Assembly (NCBI GenBank): GCA_947625555.1
Contig: CANQOT010000003.1
Coordinates: 1-64,000, forward strand
Origin: an uncultured Clostridia bacterium
GTDB taxonomy: Bacteria; Bacillota; Clostridia; Christensenellales; Borkfalkiaceae
DNA: 64,000 nucleotides
Direction: 5' to 3'
Under the pieces are notes generated by a model. The model ran no database searches. It was given only the letters and a program-made list of their open reading frames with translations, and was not told where the DNA came from. The position numbers and the translations under genes were made by a program. Shown here in pieces: positions 48,166-57,911 of this stretch (the stretch's first letter is position 1; each line of letters opens with the position of its first letter).

Positions 48166-48345
48166 TCGTCGCCGCAAGCTACGCCCCGCTCCCCTTCCCG
48201 CAAGCGGAAAGGGGTACAAAAGCTCCGCTGCGGCTCCTCTCCCCAAAAAAATACTTCGTCTTTTTTTGGGGGCCCCATTCCTCTTTAAGTCCCTTGCTTT
48301 GCTCAATCAAACACTTTGGGACTACAAACACAATCTATATGATTT

Positions 48346-48432
48346 GCCGGTGTGGTGGAATTGGCAGACGCAAGGGACTTAAAATCCCTCGGGATAAAAC
48401 CCGTGTCGGTTCGAGCCCGACCACCGGCACCA
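48346..48432 (+). tRNA. tRNA-Leu(TAA)
   Basis: Class II tRNA; acceptor GCCGGTG/CACCGGC, anticodon arm AGGGA-CTTAAAA-TCCCT, CCA encoded. Confidence 0.95.
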
Positions 48433-48530
48433 GGGAAAGGCACCCAAACGGGTGCCTTTCCCTTAATATTTTTCGAAACCTGAAACTTTTTCGGACGGCA
48501 AAAAGTCTTATCAATAGAGAGGAACCGAGC

Positions 48531-49058
48531 ATGACGGACGAAAAAAGGCTTGCTTTTGCTCTGCGATCGGCGGATGCGAAAGAGCCAAAGGCAACATTTC
48601 AATATCTGTTTGAAAAATATAAGCCGCTCGTCGTCTTTATTGCGGCCCGCTATCTCAAAAACAAGGCGGATATCGAGGACGCGGTGCAGGAGACGTTCAT
48701 GAGCTTTTTTTGTCATGCCGCAGCCGTACGCTCTTCCGTGCGCTCCTATCTCGGGGCGAGCGCGAAAAACGTCTCTCTCCGCATCTTAAAACAACGCGGC
48801 GAGGCAAAGACTTTCGACCCCGACGCATATCCCGCCCCCTTCGACGACGCGCTTGCGAGCGAAGCATTTTGTGAACTCGTGGCGGACATGAAAAAGATCG
48901 TTTCCGAAGAGGACGTGCGCATCGTGCTCTGGCACCTTGTCGACGATATGACGTTCGCGCGCATTGCGCGCATGAGCGGAAAAAATGTAAGGACGGTAAA
49001 GACGAAGTACTTTCGCGCATTGAAAAAATACAAAAAATTCAAGGAGGCCGTACGGTGA
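48531..49058 (+). CDS. ECF-type sigma factor
   Basis: LFEKYKPLVVFIAARYLKNKADIEDAVQETFMSFF; region 4-like FARIARMSGKNVRTVKTKYFRALKKYKK. Confidence 0.85.
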   Translation: MTDEKRLAFALRSADAKEPKATFQYLFEKYKPLVVFIAARYLKNKADIEDAVQETFMSFFCHAAAVRSSVRSYLGASAKNVSLRILKQRGEAKTFDPDAYPAPFDDALASEAFCELVADMKKIVSEEDVRIVLWHLVDDMTFARIARMSGKNVRTVKTKYFRALKKYKKFKEAVR

Positions 49059-49933
49059 AAAAAGCAGAGCAACAATTCTTGAATGCCTTCGACGCGTCTC
49101 TCGGCATAGCCCTCTCCTTCGAGAAAGTGGAAAGTTGCCTCCCCCCTCCCCGCCGCCAAACGCCGCTTTCGCACAAAAAACGCTATGCGATCGCGGGCAT
49201 GGTGGCCTCGTTTGTCGTCATCATGGCGATTCTCATCCCCTCCGCCGTCCTTCTGCGGCCCGCCGATGGGGACGCTTTCGACAGCAAAAATATCACGCTT
49301 CAAACCCTGCGGGAAAGCGATTGCCTCTTCTATGAAGATCTCGTGTTCGCGCAGGGTGAGAAGAATCACGTCTTTGTCACCGACGGCGAGCACATTCTCG
49401 CACACTATGCCTATGAAAAGGCGACATACCACGAAGGCAGCTTCGAGCGGGCGTGCAACATGCGTGTGATCGAGGCGGTCGAATATATCGGCATCCCCTC
49501 CTATGCGGGGATCTCGGGCGAACCTTCGCTCGATTACTCCTTTAACGACGGCTATTTGAGACGGCTGAAACTTTCCGAACGGGACGACGGGCTCTATATC
49601 GACAACGTCGTGGTTTTGGATAAAGAAAACCCCACGACGTGGTTCGATCCCGCCAAGACCGATTTCCCATCCCGCGCGCAGTGCGAAAAAATATGCGTCG
49701 GCATGAGCCTCGACGAGGTCGTTTTCGCAATCGGGAAGCCCCAGCGGGACGTTGGCTACGGCGCGAGATTGTTTCAATTCGACCTCGACGACGGGTCCAT
49801 CTTATGTCTCCGCTTGGACCTCGACGTCGAGAAGGAAAATAAGTATGTTCACAATAATCCCGAAAACAAGACCTACGGCACGCACTGCCTCTATGTTGCC
49901 GACATCGATTTTATCGAGACGCCAAACAATTAA
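49055..49933 (+). CDS. Membrane protein, candidate anti-sigma factor (GTG start)
   Basis: 292 aa, GTGA overlap with sigma gene; single TM AIAGMVASFVVIMAILIPSAVLL; extracytoplasmic C-terminal domain. Confidence 0.65.
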   Translation: MKKAEQQFLNAFDASLGIALSFEKVESCLPPPRRQTPLSHKKRYAIAGMVASFVVIMAILIPSAVLLRPADGDAFDSKNITLQTLRESDCLFYEDLVFAQGEKNHVFVTDGEHILAHYAYEKATYHEGSFERACNMRVIEAVEYIGIPSYAGISGEPSLDYSFNDGYLRRLKLSERDDGLYIDNVVVLDKENPTTWFDPAKTDFPSRAQCEKICVGMSLDEVVFAIGKPQRDVGYGARLFQFDLDDGSILCLRLDLDVEKENKYVHNNPENKTYGTHCLYVADIDFIETPNN

Positions 49934-50049
49934 AGCGGCGATCAAATTTACTCGATATAAAAGGAATTGGGGTCAGAATTGCGCCGCAACGGAATATATT
50001 GGCTTTGATAAAATAGTATAGTAAAAATAACCCTATTGGGGAGAAAGCT

Positions 50050-50292
50050 ATGAAACTGAGTACGGCGGTTGCATTGAGAATCGGTAGGATTTTGCACGAA
50101 AAAGGGATATCCCAGTATCGGCTCGAACGAAAAATTGCCATGCCGCACAGCACATTGAAATCGATAATGGCCGAGAGAAACAAGAGTGTCAATTTGACGA
50201 CGCTTATGCTGATCATAAAGGGACTTGAAATGACACCCGCCGCCTTTTTCGATGACCCGCTATTCACCGACTCCGAGCTTATTGTTGAGTGA
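50050..50292 (+). CDS. XRE-family HTH regulator
   Basis: 80 aa; VALRIGRILHEKGISQYRLERKIAMPHSTLKSIMAERNKSVNLTTLMLIIKGLEMTPAAFF. Confidence 0.85.
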   Translation: MKLSTAVALRIGRILHEKGISQYRLERKIAMPHSTLKSIMAERNKSVNLTTLMLIIKGLEMTPAAFFDDPLFTDSELIVE

Positions 50293-50550
50293 AATTTGAA
50301 AATGAGAGAAAAAGGCAAGCAGCGAGGAACACGTTCCCCGTTGCTTTTCTATATAAGAAATATCCCAAAAATATCTTCCCGGGCGCATGCGGTCCATGTG
50401 CGGAAGATCTTGCCCGTCGATGTTTGAAAGTGCGAAAAATGCGGTATAATAGATATGAACAAAGGAAGCGGCAGGCAAAAGGCGGTCGCATATTGGAGCG
50501 ATAAGCACCTCCCCGCAGCCTCCCGATATCGATTATAGGAGGATACCATT

Positions 50551-50964
50551 ATGAAACATGAACTTACAACGCGCAACCAAAACTACGGACTTTTCGATGT
50601 GTTCGACGACTTCTTCAAACCCATGTTCTTCGAAGAGACCAAAGATCTTCGCACCGACATCAAGGAGACGGCAAATTCCTATGAGCTCGATTTGGAGCTC
50701 CCCGGCTACGGCAAGGACGAGATCAAAGTCGCCCTCGAAAACGGCTACCTCACCGTGAGTGCGGAAAAGCACCAAAAGGAAGAGGACGGGAAGAAATACC
50801 TCCGCAGAGAGATCCACGAGAGCACCTCGAGGAGCTACTATGTGGGGACGGAAGTCACCCGCGAACAGATCAAGGCGAAGTATTCGAACGGCATTTTGAG
50901 CCTCACCGTTCCCAAGGAGACCCCCAAAAAGGCCGCCGAAAGCAAATTCATCGCGATCGAGTAA
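50551..50964 (+). CDS. Hsp20/alpha-crystallin small heat shock protein
   Basis: DIKETANSYELDLELPGYGKDEIKVALENGYLTVSAEK...RSYYVGTEVTREQIKAKYSNGILSLTVPK. Confidence 0.94.
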   Translation: MKHELTTRNQNYGLFDVFDDFFKPMFFEETKDLRTDIKETANSYELDLELPGYGKDEIKVALENGYLTVSAEKHQKEEDGKKYLRREIHESTSRSYYVGTEVTREQIKAKYSNGILSLTVPKETPKKAAESKFIAIE

Positions 50965-51059
50965 ACGATGCGAGCCGCCCCTTGCCGGGGCGGTTTTTTC
51001 GTGGATTTTTTGGGCAGAGCCCCGACATGGTATGCCCCTCTTCTTTTTGAACGCACGCA

Positions 51060-51090
51060 AAAGCCCGACCGAAACGGTCGGGCTTTTTTT
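51060..51090. terminator. Palindromic terminator downstream of the tRNA cluster
   Basis: AAAGCCCGACCGAAACGGTCGGGCTTTTTTT. Confidence 0.75.
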
Positions 51091-51164
51091 GGAGGCGCCA
51101 CCCGGATTTGAACCGGGGAGTCAGGGTTTTGCAGACCCTTGCCTTACCTCTTGGCTATGGCGCC
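51090..51164 (-). tRNA. tRNA-Cys(GCA)
   Basis: Acceptor GGCGCCA/TGGCGCC, anticodon arm AGGGT-CTGCAAA-ACCCT, CCA encoded. Confidence 0.94.
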
Positions 51165-51190
51165 GTAAAAAAACAGTGCGGAGCTGTGTT

Positions 51191-51265
51191 TGGAGCGGGA
51201 AACGAGATTCGAACCCGCGACATCCACCTTGGCAAGGTGGCGCTCTACCACTGAGCTATTCCCGC
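51191..51265 (-). tRNA. tRNA-Gly(GCC)
   Basis: GCGGGAATAGCTCAGTGGTAGAGCGCCACCTTGCCAAGGTGG...GGGTTCGAATCTCGTTTCCCGCTCCA. Confidence 0.96.
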
Positions 51266-51287
51266 ATATGAGCTTTCCGCACTGTAT

Positions 51288-51363
51288 TGGTGGAAGTTAT
51301 AGGGATCGAACCTATGACCCCCTGCTTGTAAGGCAGGTGCTCTCCCGGCTGAGCTAAACTTCC
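51288..51363 (-). tRNA. tRNA-Val(TAC)
   Basis: GGAAGTTTAGCTCAGCCGGGAGAGCACCTGCCTTACAAGCAGG...GGTTCGATCCCTATAACTTCCACCA. Confidence 0.96.
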
Positions 51364-51504
51364 GATTGCTTGATTATAATAGCACAATCCCATTCGCTTT
51401 GCAAGCGTTTTTCCTCGCGAATGTAAATTTTTTTATAAAATTTCTCTCGGCGGCCCCGAAAGCCCCCTTTGCGGCCGGAAGCAAAATGGGGAGCGCGCCC
51501 CTTT

Positions 51505-52398
51505 TTAACAGTTCTTTTCGAAGAAGGAGAGGATCGTGCCCCACTTTTCGGCGCGGCCCTCGCTCTCGTTCAAAAATTCATGGCGGCTGTGCGGGAAGAG
51601 CTTCATCTCCACCTTCCGCATGCCCGCCTCTTCGGTATAGAAGCGGTAGAGCTTCTTCACGTCCTTGCCCATATCCCCGACGGGGTCGTCCTCTCCCGAA
51701 GCGAGGAGAACGGGCAAGTCCTTTTTGAGCCCCTCCCGATACTTCTTGGTATAGAGACTACGCAGCCCCTTGAAGAAATCCTTATAGAACCGGAAGGAGC
51801 AGGTGAACCCGCAGAGGGGGTCTTGCGCATAGGCGTCGTTGTTCGTGCCGTCCGTCGAGAGCCACTGCCCGTCGCCGAATTTCTTCGCATACGCCCCGAA
51901 GGAGAGCTTTTCGATGAGCTTTGCAGGCTTTTTTGCCATGCCGAACATGCAGCCGAGCCCCGCGACGAGGGAGCCGCTGTACACCTCGAAGTCCTTCTTG
52001 TGCGCGCTGCCCGCGATGACGGCGGCGTCGAGCTTATCCGCGAACTTCCCGAGATAGCTCTGCGTGACGAAGGAGCCGAAGGAAAAGCCAAAGAGGAAAT
52101 ATTTGAGCCCGCTGTATTTTTCCCTGTAAAAGTCGGTGATGCGGGCCTCGTCGCGCACGACGTCGGCGAACATATCCCCCTTGCGGTAGCCGAGGGATTC
52201 TTTGTCCGTCTCGCCGTGGCCACGGTGGTCGTCGGCGACGACGATGTAGCCGTGCCCGTTCAGAAAGCGCGCGAACGCATCGTACCGGCCGCAATGTTCC
52301 GCCATGCCGTGGACGATCTGCACGACAGCCTTGGGCTGCTTGACGTCCGTCCACTCGCGGACGAAGATCTCCGCCCCGTCGAAACTCTTCAAAATCAT
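51505..52398 (-). CDS. Alpha/beta hydrolase (monoacylglycerol lipase-like)
   Basis: VQIVHGMAEHCGRYDAFARFLNGHGYIVVADDHRGHGET; FGFSFGSFVTQSYL; C-term HSRHEFLNE. Confidence 0.9.
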   Translation of the reverse strand: MILKSFDGAEIFVREWTDVKQPKAVVQIVHGMAEHCGRYDAFARFLNGHGYIVVADDHRGHGETDKESLGYRKGDMFADVVRDEARITDFYREKYSGLKYFLFGFSFGSFVTQSYLGKFADKLDAAVIAGSAHKKDFEVYSGSLVAGLGCMFGMAKKPAKLIEKLSFGAYAKKFGDGQWLSTDGTNNDAYAQDPLCGFTCSFRFYKDFFKGLRSLYTKKYREGLKKDLPVLLASGEDDPVGDMGKDVKKLYRFYTEEAGMRKVEMKLFPHSRHEFLNESEGRAEKWGTILSFFEKNC

Positions 52399-52562
52399 GA
52401 TTTTCCACCCCTGCTCTCTTTTCTACTATTATACCACGTTTTCGCGCGATTTCAACCCCTGCCGTTCTTTTCCTCTCCTTCCAAATATCCACGGGCATAA
52501 AACTCTTGATTGTGCTTTTGGCGTGTGTTATCATAGAGCAAAGAAAGCCAAAGGAGGCCGAA

Positions 52563-53396
52563 ATGAACAAGAAATTTTACGCGCTCCTTCTCGCCGCGGG
52601 CCTGTTCGTCCTTCCCCTTTCGGCGTGCGGCGCAAGGGGAGGCGAGACGGAAAACGGCGGGGGCATGTCCGAAAATACGCCCCCTGCGGAAAGCAACGAA
52701 ATAGTGCCCGAACTTCCGCCCGAGACGGAAAAGGACCCACCCATGCCCGAGGTAAAGGCCTGCGCTTCCTACATCTGCGTGCAGGTGGACGGGCTGAATG
52801 TGCGTACGGGCGCGGGGACGGCCCACGCCGCCCTCGGACAGGTGCAAAAGGGCGAACTTTTGGCCCTCTGCGAAGAGGCGGGCGCATGGCGCAAGACGCA
52901 ATATCAAAATCAAACGGCGTTCGTGAGCGCCGACCCCAAATATACGACGCTCGTGAGCCTCGAAAGGGGCTCCGATGAGGTCGAGCAAGTCGTCTGTGAG
53001 GGCTTAAAGATCCTCGGCACCCCCTATGTATATGGCGCGACCCGCCTGCACGACGGCAAGGGCGGGCTCATCAAGGGATTTTCCGCCGCCCGCTTCGACT
53101 GTTCCTCCCTCATGCAATACATCTTTTACTTTGGCGCGGGGGTGCTTCTCGACATGAACACCCGCACGCAGATCGCACAGGGGGTGCATGTGGAATGGAA
53201 GGATCTCGAACGGGGCGACCTTCTGTTTTTCACCAATGCCTCGCGGTGCAACAAAACGGGCATCGAGCGCGTGGGGCACGTGGCGCTCTACCTCGGCGGG
53301 AACTATATCCTGCACACCGCATCCGACTATGCCAAGATCGAGGAGATCTCCGCGGCGCGGCGGGCCTATTTCCTCGAAGCGCGGCGCGTCCTGTAA
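52563..53396 (+). CDS. SH3-domain NlpC/P60 peptidase, lipoprotein
   Basis: Lipobox LPLSACGARG; SH3b VQVDGLNVRTGAGTAHAALGQVQKGE; FDCSSLMQYIF ... VGHVALYLGGNYILHTAS. Confidence 0.9.
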   Translation: MNKKFYALLLAAGLFVLPLSACGARGGETENGGGMSENTPPAESNEIVPELPPETEKDPPMPEVKACASYICVQVDGLNVRTGAGTAHAALGQVQKGELLALCEEAGAWRKTQYQNQTAFVSADPKYTTLVSLERGSDEVEQVVCEGLKILGTPYVYGATRLHDGKGGLIKGFSAARFDCSSLMQYIFYFGAGVLLDMNTRTQIAQGVHVEWKDLERGDLLFFTNASRCNKTGIERVGHVALYLGGNYILHTASDYAKIEEISAARRAYFLEARRVL

Positions 53397-53403
53397 CGGG
53401 GGG

Positions 53404-54240
53404 TCAATGTGCGATGGCGCCCCTTGAAAACAGGGTGTCGGCGAGCGCGGCGAATTTTTGGGGGGTGAGCGTTTCGCCGCGGACGCCCCCTTCGATGCCC
53501 GCCTCCTCCATGGCCGCCCGCGCCCCCTCGCGGGAGAGATGAAAGGCGGACACGAGGTTGTTTTCGAGCGTCTTTCTCCTCGATGAGAAGGCCGCGCGGA
53601 CGGTCTCGCGGTAGGCCCTCTCGCTCTTCACGGGGATCCCCTCCCCGAAGGCGATGTGCACGACGGCCGAATCGACGTTGGGGCGGGGGAAGAACATCGT
53701 CCGCGGAACTTTGCGCGTGATGTGCGCCTCCCCTTTCAGGGCAATGGCCGCGGTGACGGCGCCGTATTCGGGCGTGCCCGCCTTCGCCGCAAAGCGCAGG
53801 GCGACCTCTTCCTGCACCATCACGGTCACGCCGCGGCAAAATCGGGCCTCTTCGACAAAGCGCATGGCGACGGGCGTGGTGATGTAATAGGGAAGATTGG
53901 CGCAGACAACATAGGGCCCGAGCTCCCTTTCGAGCGCGGCAAGGTCGCACTTCATAAAGTCGCGAAAGACGACCTCGACGTTGCCGCACCCCGCGAGCGT
54001 CTCCGCAAGGACGGGCTGCAAACTTTTGTCGATCTCAAAGGAAATTACCCGCCTCGCCCGCTCCGCGAGCACCCGCGTGAGCGCGCCCGCGCCCGTGCCG
54101 ATCTCGAGCACCGCCGTGTTTTCGTCCACCCCCGCGTCCTGCGCGATGGCGGAAAGCAGGTTGGTATCCGTCAGAAAGTTTTGGCCGTACTGTTTCTTGA
54201 ACCCGAAATTGTGGCGGGAAAGGATGTCTTTGAGTTCCAT
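53404..54240 (-). CDS. rsmA: 16S rRNA dimethyladenosine transferase
   Basis: FKKQYGQNFLTDTNLLSAIAQDAG, VLEIGTGAGALTRVLAERA, VVCANLPYYITTPVAMRF. Confidence 0.96.
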   Translation of the reverse strand: MELKDILSRHNFGFKKQYGQNFLTDTNLLSAIAQDAGVDENTAVLEIGTGAGALTRVLAERARRVISFEIDKSLQPVLAETLAGCGNVEVVFRDFMKCDLAALERELGPYVVCANLPYYITTPVAMRFVEEARFCRGVTVMVQEEVALRFAAKAGTPEYGAVTAAIALKGEAHITRKVPRTMFFPRPNVDSAVVHIAFGEGIPVKSERAYRETVRAAFSSRRKTLENNLVSAFHLSREGARAAMEEAGIEGGVRGETLTPQKFAALADTLFSRGAIAH

Positions 54241-54379
54241 GCTTTTCCTCTCATAGCTTGGCCCCCGCCGCACAAACTGCGGTTGAGGGCAAGCCCCTTC
54301 TCACATAGGATAAAGAGCCGAAGGACAGCCTTCGGCTTTTCTCATTATAACATCAACGGGCGCGGTTGGCAACCCGATT

Positions 54380-55237
54380 TTATGCGGGAAGAAAGTTTTT
54401 AAGGGGCTCCGCGTACGCCCCCGCCGAGAGCGCGGAGAGAAATTCCTCCTCGGTGAGCTCGCCGAGATACTCCCCTCCCTCGAACAGAATGAGGGTGAGA
54501 TACCTATCCTCGCGCAAAAAGCGGATGGCGTTCTGCGCGGGGACGGAGGCCTCGATGGCAACCCGCCGCTCCTCCACGCCGCGCAAAAACCGCTTGGGGG
54601 AAAAGTTGATGCGCCCGTAACTTCCGCCGCCGAACGCGCCGAACAAAAGAAGAAGCGCAAACGCGAGGGCGGAAAAATTGGGCGAGGAAAAGCAGCTCCA
54701 CACGAAGAGCCCCAAGATCGCAAGGGCAGTCAGAACGCTCAACGCTCCGCAGACGATCTTTGCCCGCTTCTTGCCGATAGGCTCCAAAAGAAGGCGCAAG
54801 ATCCTGCCGCCGTCCAAGGGATAGGCGGGCAAGAGATTGACAAAAAAGAGCGAAAAGGAGACCTGCGCCGCGAGCTCGGTGAAGGGATAGGTCTCGGGAT
54901 AGAGCCACCAGAGCGCGACGAAAAAGATCCCCGTCGCAAGGCTTACAAGGGGGCCCGCGATGAGCACCGCGAGCTCGTTGCGCCTACCCATGCCCGCGAT
55001 GTCCCCCGAAATGACCGCGCCATAGGGCATCAAGACGATGCGGTCGAGGACGTAGCCGAAGCGCCGCGCGGCATAGGCATGGGCGCACTCATGTTCGAGC
55101 GCGGCCAAAACGGCGGCCACGAAGAGGAGAAACCCTCCCGTGATCGCCGAAAGGATGCCCGCCGCCAAAAAGAGCGGGTGGACGACGACCCTTATTCCGC
55201 CCGCCCTTCGAAGGTGGCGCTTTTTAACTCCATGCAA
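54380..55237 (-). CDS. spoIVFB: Site-2 protease, SpoIVFB-like (probable TTG start)
   Basis: ALEHECAHAYAARRFGY (HExxH), LLPAYPLDGGRILRLLL; overlaps the SpoIVFA-like gene. Confidence 0.82.
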   Translation of the reverse strand: MHGVKKRHLRRAGGIRVVVHPLFLAAGILSAITGGFLLFVAAVLAALEHECAHAYAARRFGYVLDRIVLMPYGAVISGDIAGMGRRNELAVLIAGPLVSLATGIFFVALWWLYPETYPFTELAAQVSFSLFFVNLLPAYPLDGGRILRLLLEPIGKKRAKIVCGALSVLTALAILGLFVWSCFSSPNFSALAFALLLLFGAFGGGSYGRINFSPKRFLRGVEERRVAIEASVPAQNAIRFLREDRYLTLILFEGGEYLGELTEEEFLSALSAGAYAEPLKNFLPA

Positions 55238-55955
55238 TGTTGCCCTCGGTGAGCGCGACGTTCTGGATGACGTTTTCGCCGTCATAGAAGATGACGTTCA
55301 CGGCGCCCTCTCCGTCGGTGTAGCCGAAGGGCACCCCGGGGCGGACGGTGCTCCCCACCTCGTGGCCGACGTCGTCGAGCCCGCTGATGATGGTGGAGAA
55401 GGAATCGGAATGGCGGATGCGCACGGTGTAGCCCGTCGTGGGGTTCCCCGTCTTGGATTCGAGCTTGCCCTCGGCGGGCACATAGACGACGGCGCTGGCC
55501 GTGAAGCTCAAAAGCCCGCTCTCCGAGACCGTGACTTCCGCATTGCTGTCGCCCGAGACGATGGGCGAGAGGGTGAAGTCGGCATAGGTGCGGCTGTCTG
55601 TCGCCTCGGCCGCCTTCCCGCGGAAGAGCCCCTTCACCGCCGTATTGATGGCGCTGTTCGGGAGGAGCAGGTTGGTCAGGAAGATGGTCGCGCAGAGGGC
55701 GACGACAGCCACGAGCTCTGCGATGAGGATCTTCCTCGCGTTGGACGACTTTTTGGGGCGTTCGATGTATTCGCGCTCGATGGGCTTGCTCTCGGCGTAG
55801 GCGGGGTCGCTCGTCTCCATGCGGTCGTTGACTTCCTTCACGACGCGGTCGGAGAGCGGCTCTTCCTTCCATTTCTTCCTCTTTTCCTTTTTGCTGACGG
55901 TCACCGTCTCGACGGGGATCTCGAGCATTTCGGCGTAACTGATGTCATCGTTCAT
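55224..55955 (-). CDS. spoIVFA: SpoIVFA/LytM-like membrane protein
   Basis: Start MNDDISYAEMLEIPVETVTV; one TM; degenerate M23-like C-terminal domain; directly upstream of the SpoIVFB-like gene. Confidence 0.7.
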   Translation of the reverse strand: MNDDISYAEMLEIPVETVTVSKKEKRKKWKEEPLSDRVVKEVNDRMETSDPAYAESKPIEREYIERPKKSSNARKILIAELVAVVALCATIFLTNLLLPNSAINTAVKGLFRGKAAEATDSRTYADFTLSPIVSGDSNAEVTVSESGLLSFTASAVVYVPAEGKLESKTGNPTTGYTVRIRHSDSFSTIISGLDDVGHEVGSTVRPGVPFGYTDGEGAVNVIFYDGENVIQNVALTEGNIAWS

Positions 55956-56293
55956 TGCGTCACCTCTTAAAATTTTTCGTTGGGGGCTTTTCGCCCGAGC
56001 TATAACAATGTATGCCCCCCGCCGCCCGTTTAGAAGAAAAAAACGATGTCGAATGACGCGCTTTTCGGGCGAAATATCCGACAAGGAAACATGAAGCGGC
56101 GCGAACTGCGCCCCCGGGAAGAAAGATTCGCTCGCCTTCGGCTCGGAATGAGGGGGCGGGAGGCGCCGTTCTTCGGCGGGCGGCTCGGAGGGCGCGGAAG
56201 AAAGATTCACTCGCCTCCGGCTCGGAATGAGGGGCGCTGCTATTCGGCGGCGGCATGCTTGACTTTTGCACGGGGCTTGCTTATAATAAAATC

Positions 56294-57388
56294 ATGAATG
56301 TCTATCTCGATCATGCGGCAACAACGCCCCTCCTTCCCGAAGTTTTCGAGGCGATGAGACCCGTCCTCTGCGACGACTTCGGCAACCCCGATTCTCTGCA
56401 CGCCTTCGGGCGGACGGCGGCCGCCTATGTGACGGACGCGCGCGACCGCATTGCAAACGTTTTGGGCGTCTCCCCCGCGGAAGTCTACTTCACCTCGGGC
56501 GGGACGGAAGCGGATAATTGGGCGGTGCGGTGCATCGGGGAGGGCGATGCAGTCCTCTCCCCCATCGAACATGCGGCCGTACGGGAGGCGGCACTTCTCC
56601 GCGGGGGGCGCATATTTACCTGCCCCGTCGGCGAGGACGGCATCGTCACAAAGGCGCATTTGGGGCGTACCATGTCCGAAGGTGTAGGCCTCGTTGCAGT
56701 CATGGCCGTCAATAACGAGACGGGGTGCGTTCAACCCGTCGAAGAGCTCGCACGTGCCACCCATGCCCTGAATGCGGTCCTCTTTTCCGACTGCGTACAG
56801 GCGGCATGCAGCCAAGATCTGAAAACGCTCGCCGCCGCATGCGACGCGCTCTCTTTGAGTTCCCATAAATTGGGCGGACCCAAGGGCGCGGGCGCGCTCA
56901 TCGTAAAAAAGGGCGTCAAGATAAAGCCCCTCATCGTGGGGGGCGAACAGGAAAGAAGGCTCCGCGGGGGCACCCTGAACGTGCCCGCCATCGTGGGATT
57001 TGCGAAGGCCCTCGAACTTGCGCAGGCCCGCCGCGAGGAATTTTGCGCGCATACGGGGCGGCTTCGCGACCTCTTCGAGGAGAGCGTGCTCTCCGCGCTC
57101 CGAGGGCGGGTGAAGATCGACGGAGAGGGCCGCGCGCCCAATATTTCTCACCTCACCTTCGAGGACGGGGGCGAAACGCTCCTCGCCCTTCTCGATCTGC
57201 ATGGCGTCGCCGCTTCGGGGGGCGCAGCGTGCTCGGCGCATGCCGCCCTTCCCTCTCATGTGATGCTCGCGATGGGAAGAGAGGAAGAAGAGGCCAAAAA
57301 GGGCGTGCGCTTCTCCTTCGGGCTCTCCACGACGGAGGAGGAAGTTTTGTTCGCGGCAAAGACGGTCGCGGCTTGTTTGAAGGGATAA
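56294..57388 (+). CDS. Cysteine desulfurase (NifS/IscS family)
   Basis: MNVYLDHAATTPLLPEVFEAM; LSLSSHKLGGPKGAGALIVKKG; SGGAACSAH; promoter TTGACT-17-TATAAT upstream. Confidence 0.94.
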   Translation: MNVYLDHAATTPLLPEVFEAMRPVLCDDFGNPDSLHAFGRTAAAYVTDARDRIANVLGVSPAEVYFTSGGTEADNWAVRCIGEGDAVLSPIEHAAVREAALLRGGRIFTCPVGEDGIVTKAHLGRTMSEGVGLVAVMAVNNETGCVQPVEELARATHALNAVLFSDCVQAACSQDLKTLAAACDALSLSSHKLGGPKGAGALIVKKGVKIKPLIVGGEQERRLRGGTLNVPAIVGFAKALELAQARREEFCAHTGRLRDLFEESVLSALRGRVKIDGEGRAPNISHLTFEDGGETLLALLDLHGVAASGGAACSAHAALPSHVMLAMGREEEEAKKGVRFSFGLSTTEEEVLFAAKTVAACLKG

Positions 57389-57467
57389 AAATTTTTTTGA
57401 AATTTTTTTAATTGCATGTCACAAAAATAAGTTTTCAAACGTTTTATAGGTGTAATCGGTTGCAACC

Positions 57468-57911
57468 ATGTCATGGGATCTGATCGAAAAGATCGTGGAA
57501 GAGTACGGCGATATGATCTATCGCCTTGCTCTGCACTACGTTCATAGCGAATTTGACGCCGAGGACGTCGTTCAGGAAGTTCTCCTTGCTTTCAGCATGC
57601 GTTCCGTCCCGAGAGAGCGGCAAAAGGCGTGGCTCTTGCGCGTGACCGTCAACAAGAGCCTCGACGTTCTGCGCAAGCGCAAGCGGCAGACCGCGCTCGA
57701 CGGGGACATCGCCGCCCCCGCGGAGAACCTCTCCCTCGCCGAGGAGTTGAAGAGCCTCTCCCCCACCGACCGCAAGCTCGTCTATCTGCACTACTTCGAG
57801 GGGTACACTTCCAAAGAGATCGCCTCGCTGACGGGGATGCGCGATGCGGCCGTGAGAAAACGCCTCGAACGGGCAAAGAAAAAACTCAAAGACGTTTTGG
57901 AGACAAATTGA
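57468..57911 (+). CDS. ECF sigma factor
   Basis: YRLALHYVHSEFDAEDVVQEVLLAF; LHYFEGYTSKEIASLTGMRDAAVRKRLERAKKKLK. Confidence 0.92.
   Translation: MSWDLIEKIVEEYGDMIYRLALHYVHSEFDAEDVVQEVLLAFSMRSVPRERQKAWLLRVTVNKSLDVLRKRKRQTALDGDIAAPAENLSLAEELKSLSPTDRKLVYLHYFEGYTSKEIASLTGMRDAAVRKRLERAKKKLKDVLETN

Noticed and set aside
48140-48250. A second tRNA-Leu, possibly with an intron
   Set aside because: After 26 nt the sequence loses the D-arm/anticodon continuation and no matching T-arm or acceptor 3' strand follows; treated as a fragment.
48038-48382. 114-aa plus-strand ORF (MKKILPGRFFTKRRRRLKEELF...)
   Set aside because: Spans hairpins, a tRNA fragment and part of the real tRNA-Leu; not plausible as protein.
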